Assembly: GCA_020845475.1 (NCBI GenBank)
Contig: JADLFN010000018.1
Location: 1-64,000, forward strand
Length of the DNA: 64,000 nucleotides
Source: Planctomycetota bacterium
GTDB lineage: Bacteria > Planctomycetota > UBA8742 > UBA2392
Reading direction: 5' to 3'
Below, piece after piece: positions 56,308 through 64,000 of this stretch. The position numbers and the translations under genes are program-made. Position 1 is the stretch's first letter, and each line of letters starts with the position of its first letter. The notes beneath the pieces are model-generated. The model saw only the letters and a list, made by a program, of their open reading frames with translations, was not told the DNA's origin and did no database searches.

Positions 56308-58323
56308 TCAGCTTCCGATCGTCTGGCCGAGTTTGATGTCGCATTCGTAGTAGCTGCCGTTGCGCCAGAATTTGAAGTGGACGATGTCGTCCTTCTTTTT
56401 GGTTTGCAGCCATTCGTAGAACTTCGCCGCTGTGGTTTCGGCTTCGCCGGCGATTTTGCCGTCGTATTCGATCATGACGTCGCCGACTTTCACGTCCTTG
56501 TGGTAGGCGTCGAACCAGGGGCTTACGCTGGTTACGTACAGCCCCTTCTCGATGCGCGTATCCACTAGTTTGTCCTGCACCCAGAAGCCGGCGATGATCG
56601 AATTTTTGCCGATCGTCCTCGTGCCGAGATTCGTGGCCGGCCCCTCGGGGTAGTTCACCGCGTAGATCGTGACCTCGTGCGTTTTGCCGTCGCGCACGGA
56701 ATCCGGCGGCATGATTCTGATGCCGTGCTCGGGGTTGGGTGCGTAGCCGGTGCCTACGAGCGAGTTATCCGGCGCGTCGGCCTTCACGCGCGTCCAGAGT
56801 TTGCCGTCGATGTAGATTTCAATGTCGCAGGGTTCCGTGCCCAGGTCGGGGTCGGCGGCCCAGCCGCGCAGCCATTGCTCGTCGGCGTGCCAGTAACTGC
56901 CCATGGGCGCGGAGTTTTCTTCTTTTCGATACGTGCGCGGGCTGCCCTGCAATTCAACTTTCACGCCTGCGGGCGTGTTGAGCGCGTAGGCGCGAATCGT
57001 GTGCGTCTTGTCGTCAAGCAGCGTGCCGGGCGTGGTCAGCGTCCAGCCGTGGTTGGGATCGGGCGTCACTTTGCTCCAGGCCAGGCCGTCGCGCTTGGAG
57101 CTGGCCGCCACCGTGGTGAAGAGCAGATCATCAATCCAGATTTCGACCTGCACGGCGGAACTGGGCGCATCTTCATCCCAGGCCCAGCCGGCAAGCACGA
57201 CCTTGTTGCAGATGTCGAAGGCGCCAATGGGCGCCTTGTTGGCCACGCCGCCGCGGTCTTCAATCACGCGCGGCGAGCCGGGCAGCTCAACTTCCGTGCC
57301 CGTGGCGAGATCGACGGCCAGCGTTTGTACGGTGTGTTCGCGACCGTCATCGAGCACGGCGGGCCAGTCAAGTTTGAAGGCGCAGACATCGTTGGGCGCG
57401 ATCTTGCGCTTGAGCAGCAGTTCGTTCTTGACGCTGGCTTTGATTTCCGCGATGGGCTCGCCGTCGATTTTCACGCGCACCAATACGGGCGTCTTGGCGT
57501 CGTCGGGATCCCAGGCGTAGCCGGAGATGCCCTTGTCCGGCGAGGCTTCTTCCAGCTTGCCCGTGGGGAACGAATTGAGCTTCACGTCGCGCGGCGACCA
57601 GCGCAGCTCTTTGCGGCCGGGCTTATCTTTGCGAAACGCATAGGCGCGCACGCGGTGCTGCTCGTTATCTTGTAATCCGTCGGGCAGTTCCTTGGCAAAG
57701 CGCCAGATGATGCCGTGGTCTTTGTGTTGCTCGCGCGTTTCGCATTTCAGGTCAAAGGCCTTGGCCTCGTCGATGAAAATGGAGACGTGCACCTCAGCCT
57801 CGCGCTCTTCGGCATCAAAGGCGAAGCCGTCAATTTTCGCGGGCGTGCAGGTGAGCAAGTAGCCGTCGAGGGTGGCGTTGAGTTGCTTGCCCTCCTGCGT
57901 TTCGACGGCGGGCGGCGGCTCGGGGCCTTTTTTCTTGGGCTTGGTCTCGGCGGGTTTTGTTTCGCCGGGCTTGGCGCCTTGGCCTGCTTTGGAGGGGTCA
58001 TTCTTTGCTTGATTGCCGCTGTTGGCGCCGTTCGTTCCCTTGCCAGTGCCCTCGGGCCCGGCCTTTACAGGCTGGGCTTCCATGGGTTTGCCGGCGTCGG
58101 CCTTGCTTGGGTCGGCCGAGGTCACGACTCGGGGCTGGTTGCCGGCTTCACTTGGCGTGCCGCTGTCTTCTTCTTCTTTGCCGCCTGCCGCGACGCGGCT
58201 TCGCTCGCTTGCGCTCTCGCCGCCAAAGCCGGGCATCAGCGGCAGCCAGGACTGTCGCGTCAATGTAGCCGCGACACCCAGACCCAGCGCAACGAGCAGC
58301 AATGGCAGCAACAGGCGTTTCAT
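56308..58323 (-). CDS. Large secreted multidomain beta-sandwich protein with C-terminal PDZ-like domain
   Basis: TM/signal MKRLLLPLLLVALGLGVAATL; repeated GWAWDEDAPSSAVQVEIWIDD units; C-terminus LYVTSVSPWFDAYHKDVKVGDVMIEYDGKIAGE. Confidence 0.72.
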   Translation of the reverse strand: MKRLLLPLLLVALGLGVAATLTRQSWLPLMPGFGGESASERSRVAAGGKEEEDSGTPSEAGNQPRVVTSADPSKADAGKPMEAQPVKAGPEGTGKGTNGANSGNQAKNDPSKAGQGAKPGETKPAETKPKKKGPEPPPAVETQEGKQLNATLDGYLLTCTPAKIDGFAFDAEEREAEVHVSIFIDEAKAFDLKCETREQHKDHGIIWRFAKELPDGLQDNEQHRVRAYAFRKDKPGRKELRWSPRDVKLNSFPTGKLEEASPDKGISGYAWDPDDAKTPVLVRVKIDGEPIAEIKASVKNELLLKRKIAPNDVCAFKLDWPAVLDDGREHTVQTLAVDLATGTEVELPGSPRVIEDRGGVANKAPIGAFDICNKVVLAGWAWDEDAPSSAVQVEIWIDDLLFTTVAASSKRDGLAWSKVTPDPNHGWTLTTPGTLLDDKTHTIRAYALNTPAGVKVELQGSPRTYRKEENSAPMGSYWHADEQWLRGWAADPDLGTEPCDIEIYIDGKLWTRVKADAPDNSLVGTGYAPNPEHGIRIMPPDSVRDGKTHEVTIYAVNYPEGPATNLGTRTIGKNSIIAGFWVQDKLVDTRIEKGLYVTSVSPWFDAYHKDVKVGDVMIEYDGKIAGEAETTAAKFYEWLQTKKKDDIVHFKFWRNGSYYECDIKLGQTIGS

Positions 58324-58398
58324 GGCGCGGATTATAGCGCGGACCAACCGCCCAAAGTAAACCGTTCATTGTTTACCTTCGAACGATTGAGGACTGCC

Positions 58399-59196
58399 AT
58401 GAAGACCCTGGTTGCGATTGCGCTCGTTGCGCCCCTGCTGTTGGTTGCGCTGTGGATGCCGACATCCGGCCAGAGTGCCGAGCCGGCCATTTCCGGCGCC
58501 GTGCTCGAGTACAAAGACGGCGAAACCGTGTGCGAGGGCTACCTCGCCTCGCCCAAAGATGACGCCAAGCGCGCGGGCGTGTTGATCGTGCACGACTGGA
58601 TGGGGCCGCGCCAATTTGACAAAGACAAGGCCGACGCGCTGGCCAAGCTCGGCTACGTGGCGCTGTCCGTGGACATGTACGGCAAAGGCGTGCGGCCAAA
58701 GAACGTGGACGAAGCGCGCCAAAGCGCCATGAAATTCTACGGCGACCCCAAGGCGGCGGTGGCGCGTATCCGCGCGGCTTACGACACGCTCAAGGCGCAG
58801 AAGAACGTCGATGCCAAGCGCATTGCCTGCATGGGTTTCTGCTTTGGCGGCTCGATCACGCTTGCACTTGCGCGCGACGGCGCGGAGCTGGCGGCGGCGG
58901 TGAGCTTCCACGGCGGCCTGAAGAACATCCAGGGCAAGAGCGAAGTCAAATGCCCGGTGCTGATCCTGCACGGCGCGGATGATCCGTATGTGCCGGCCGA
59001 GGACATCGACGCGACGAAGGAAGAATTCCGCAAGGGCAAGGTGGACTGGCAGTTCGTGGAGTTCGGCAACGCGGTGCACAGCTTCACGAACCCCGATGCC
59101 GGCTCGGATAACTCGAAGGGTGCCGCCTTCAACGAAAAGGCCAACGCGCGCTCGTGGGAAATGATGAAGGACTTCTTCGTGGCGGCGCTGAAATAA
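58399..59196 (+). CDS. Dienelactone hydrolase-family protein
   Basis: VLIVHDWMGP, RIACMGFCFGGSITLALA (GxCxG), LILHGADDPYVPAEDI, FGNAVHSFTNPDAG. Confidence 0.9.
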   Translation: MKTLVAIALVAPLLLVALWMPTSGQSAEPAISGAVLEYKDGETVCEGYLASPKDDAKRAGVLIVHDWMGPRQFDKDKADALAKLGYVALSVDMYGKGVRPKNVDEARQSAMKFYGDPKAAVARIRAAYDTLKAQKNVDAKRIACMGFCFGGSITLALARDGAELAAAVSFHGGLKNIQGKSEVKCPVLILHGADDPYVPAEDIDATKEEFRKGKVDWQFVEFGNAVHSFTNPDAGSDNSKGAAFNEKANARSWEMMKDFFVAALK

Positions 59197-59212
59197 CTGC
59201 TGGGCCGCGCGA

Positions 59213-61213
<2,001 letters not shown>

Positions 61214-61389
61214 GTAGTTGCCTATGTCATAACCGGGTGGTCAGCGAAAGCCGCGCCGCCCGGAAATCCTGAAAAATCTGCTTGCCCTCAAACCCGCGCC
61301 ACAGGCGGTTTTGCGGCCATGCGCGTTTTCAAGACCGCGAAAAATCAGCGCGCGCCTGTATCCAATTTTTTCAGGCATTGGAGGGACCC

Positions 61390-62772
61390 ATGTCCGATGC
61401 CTACACCCACGCGCTGTCCGTTGCCATCGACCACACCTCGCCCGCGGCCTTCAAGCGCGTGCCGCCTTTGGGCGAACTCTATGCCGCGCCCGAAAGCGAT
61501 GACGCGCGGCTGGCACTCGCCCGCTTCTGCCACGACATGTACGAAGGAAATCAACTTCGCCACATGCCGCGCCTGAGCGGCGAAAGCAGCCTCGAGTTCT
61601 CGCGCCGCCCGCACAAGTGCTTTCTCAACATCACGCGCGTGGTGATCGACGTGCTCTCGCAGCTCTACCGCCGCCCGGTCTCGCGCCGCCTTATGGGCGA
61701 CGACGCCGCGGCCAAGGTTATCGCCCGCGCGTTTGCAAACAATCCCACGGCGCAACTGATGCTCAGCGTTGACCGCATGGCGCGGCTGCAGGGCGTGTGC
61801 GCTCTGCGCGTGAGCTACCAGGACGGGCAGGCGCGATTCTGGCCCTGGCCCGCGCACCGCCTGATTGTGCTGCCGGATCCCGCGCTGCCATTGACTCCGC
61901 AGGCCGTGATCGCCTTTGCCGCCAGCGAAAACGGCCAGACGCCGCTGGCCCACGTATGGACGCCGCAGAAAGTGGCCACCGTTGCCCAGGGGCGCGTGAT
62001 CAGTGAAGCCGAGCACGGCCTTGGCCGCGTGCCCTTTGTGTTTTTCCACGATCGGCTGCCCACGGATGGTTTCTGGGTTGAGGGCCGCGGTCGCTCGCTG
62101 TGCCACGCCAATGCCGAGTTCAACGCCAAGCTGAGCGAACTGGCCTACACGATCGCGATGCAGGGCTTTGGCGTGATGGAGATCGTGAACCCTGACCCCA
62201 CGCGGAATATTGAGATCGGGCCCGGCCGCGCGATTGCGTTCAACGTCAGCGGCAACACGCCCTACGGCGTGGATTTCAAATCGCCGCACGCGCCCATTGC
62301 CGAGCTGATCACCGACCTCGAATTCTATTTGCGCACGCTATTGAAAACGCAGCGCGTACCCGAGAGCGTGCTGAGCGTCAACGTGGGCCAGAACGCCAGC
62401 GGCGTGAGCATTGTGGCCGCGCAATCGCCCGTGCTCGAAGACCGCGTTGAGCGCATGGCGCTGTTCCGCCAGGCCGAGCAGGATCTCGTCAATTGCACGC
62501 TCGCGGTGCTGCACGAGCACGAGGGCATGCGCGGCGACGTTCAAGTCGCGCTGGATTTCCCCGAGCCGCAGCTCGAGCAGAGTTTGACAGAGCGCATGGC
62601 CGTGGACGCCTGGAAGCTGCAGCAGGGCCTGATCACGCCGTGGGAAATCATGCTGCGCGACGACCCCGACGCATTCACCGACATCGAAGACGCCAAACGC
62701 CACTGGCTCGCCAAACGGGCGGAGATGCGTGAGGCGGGCTTCCCGCCCGCCATTCCCTCGCAGACCGCATAG
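61390..62772 (+). CDS. Phage portal protein-like
   Basis: RBS GGAGGG; KCFLNITRVVIDVLSQLYRRPVSRRL SPP1-like portal motif; followed by a capsid-like gene. Confidence 0.6.
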   Translation: MSDAYTHALSVAIDHTSPAAFKRVPPLGELYAAPESDDARLALARFCHDMYEGNQLRHMPRLSGESSLEFSRRPHKCFLNITRVVIDVLSQLYRRPVSRRLMGDDAAAKVIARAFANNPTAQLMLSVDRMARLQGVCALRVSYQDGQARFWPWPAHRLIVLPDPALPLTPQAVIAFAASENGQTPLAHVWTPQKVATVAQGRVISEAEHGLGRVPFVFFHDRLPTDGFWVEGRGRSLCHANAEFNAKLSELAYTIAMQGFGVMEIVNPDPTRNIEIGPGRAIAFNVSGNTPYGVDFKSPHAPIAELITDLEFYLRTLLKTQRVPESVLSVNVGQNASGVSIVAAQSPVLEDRVERMALFRQAEQDLVNCTLAVLHEHEGMRGDVQVALDFPEPQLEQSLTERMAVDAWKLQQGLITPWEIMLRDDPDAFTDIEDAKRHWLAKRAEMREAGFPPAIPSQTA

Positions 62773-62816
62773 GCGGCGTTGCGGCCCTGAAGGCCGCATC
62801 ACCACGAAAGACGACC

Positions 62817-63218
62817 ATGACCGACAAATCACTCACCGATCAACTCAAAGCCGCGCTGCCCCAGGGCCTTGCCACGGAGCCATCCGTTGCGACGGCGCTC
62901 GCGGGCATACAGGAACTGGAGCAGCGCGCGCAAACGCTCGCCTCGCAACACGCATTTCTGGAGCGCGCGCCGCGCGAGGGCCTGCTCTATCCCGCCGATG
63001 CGCTCAAGCTTGTCCAAGGCGCAAAGCTGGGTGAGCTCGATGCGCTCTATGCCGAGCTCAAGCGCGACAAGCCCTGGCTGTTCACCAGGCGCGAATCGCC
63101 TGCCAACGAAAAGCTTGCGGCGGGCACCCCTGACATCGACCGCCTGCGTCAGGCGGTCAAGCGCGGCGCGCTCTCGCGCGACGTGCAGAATTTCCGGCCC
63201 ATCAAACGGGCGCGGTAA
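62817..63218 (+). CDS. Small phage-module protein (possible scaffold/head-assembly)
   Basis: Position between portal-like and capsid-like genes; short helical protein. Confidence 0.45.
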   Translation: MTDKSLTDQLKAALPQGLATEPSVATALAGIQELEQRAQTLASQHAFLERAPREGLLYPADALKLVQGAKLGELDALYAELKRDKPWLFTRRESPANEKLAAGTPDIDRLRQAVKRGALSRDVQNFRPIKRAR

Positions 63219-63221
63219 CAG

Positions 63222-63305
63222 TGGCATGGATTGCCTAATCCATGCCCGAAAACCGCGCGAGCTGGCAGTTCGCGCAACTGCGCACGGGTTAGGCAACCCG
63301 TGCCA
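63222..63305. repeat. Pair of REP-like palindromes inside the phage module
   Basis: GGCATGGATTGCCTAATCCATGCC and CACGGGTTAGGCAACCCGTGCC. Confidence 0.85.
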
Positions 63306-63322
63306 CACAAGGAGAACAATTC

Positions 63323-64000
63323 ATGCCTTTCACCGGTAAAGCAACCTACGACGGCGGCGCGGCGCTGCCCGAGCTTGTGGACGATGTCAGCGACCTCGTG
63401 GGCCTGATTTCGCCCTTCGACACGCCGCTGCTCGATGCCATCGGCAGCCCGCGCTATTCGGCGAAATCGACGCGCCACGAGTGGTTCGAGGACAAGCTCA
63501 ACCCCAACTTCTCGCTGATCAACAACGGCGCCGGCTACAACTCCGCCGCCACCAGCTGGGTCGTTGACTCCGGCGCCGCCTTCCGCGTCGGCGACATCAT
63601 CAAGCCCGAGGGCAGCAACGAAGTCCTGCAAGTGACGGCCATTGCCACCAACACGCTCACCGTCACGCGCGGCTACGGCGGCAGCACCGCGGCAGCCGTG
63701 GTGGACAACCAGAAAGTCAGCGTGATCGGCCATGCGGCGCTGGAGGGCGAAGACGCGCCGGCAGCCGCCTACCAGAACCGCGTGCGCAAAGAGAATCTTT
63801 CGCAGATCTTCACCGAGAGCGTGATGATTTCGGGCTCGCTCGATGCCGTGGGCCTGCACGCGGTCGAGCGCGAGTTCGATTACCAGGTGATCCAGCGCCT
63901 GCGCGAACTGCTCCGCTCGCTCGAACAGAGCGTGATCAACGGCTTCAAGGCCTCCAGCAGCGGCGAAGGCAGCGCCTCCGTGCGCCGCACCATGGGCGGC
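63323..64000 (+). CDS. DUF5309/SU10-type major capsid protein-like (truncated at window end)
   Basis: MPFTGKATYDGGAALPELVDDVSDLVGLISPFDTPLLDAIGSPRYSAKSTRHEWFEDKLNPNF...DIIKPEGSNEVLQVTAIATNTLTVTRGYGGS. Confidence 0.75.
   Translation, partial: MPFTGKATYDGGAALPELVDDVSDLVGLISPFDTPLLDAIGSPRYSAKSTRHEWFEDKLNPNFSLINNGAGYNSAATSWVVDSGAAFRVGDIIKPEGSNEVLQVTAIATNTLTVTRGYGGSTAAAVVDNQKVSVIGHAALEGEDAPAAAYQNRVRKENLSQIFTESVMISGSLDAVGLHAVEREFDYQVIQRLRELLRSLEQSVINGFKASSSGEGSASVRRTMGG

Noticed and set aside
57715-58398. 5' extension of the dienelactone hydrolase ORF
   Set aside because: Overlaps the opposite-strand 56308-58323 gene; the signal-peptide start at 58399 is far more plausible.

Overview
High-GC bacterial chromosome segment. 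The lineage cannot be fixed from sequence alone; a Planctomycetota-like or similar environmental lineage is plausible. It has about 43 credible genes. Housekeeping genes include pckA, uppS, yebC, lptB, mutL, moeA, an HU gene, lysC, rsmH and argS. There is a cluster of very large secreted repeat proteins (2.2-12.8 kb), an ECF sigma / FecR-like / beta-helix lipoprotein cluster, HEAT-repeat proteins, and the start of a phage structural module (portal, small protein, DUF5309-like capsid) running off the right edge. The most unusual observations are: (1) a complete REP-associated tyrosine transposase (RAYT), with its flanking inverted REP pairs, sitting in frame as a 684-bp (228-codon) stop-free insert in the linker of a two-domain monooxygenase/Old-Yellow-Enzyme protein of the anthraniloyl/salicylyl-CoA hydroxylase type; (2) a BCP-type peroxiredoxin whose peroxidatic Cys codon is an in-frame TGA followed by a bacterial-SECIS-like hairpin, i.e. 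a probable selenoprotein co-transcribed with moeA; (3) a dispersed 28-bp palindrome (GTAGGGGCGACATATATGTCGCCCCTAC), three of whose four copies supply the TAG stop codon of the adjacent gene in the same register; (4) an IS200-type TnpA flanked by long inverted arrays of REP hairpins showing compensatory changes; (5) several other intergenic or in-gene palindromic repeat families, including one in frame in argS and others inside the phage module.
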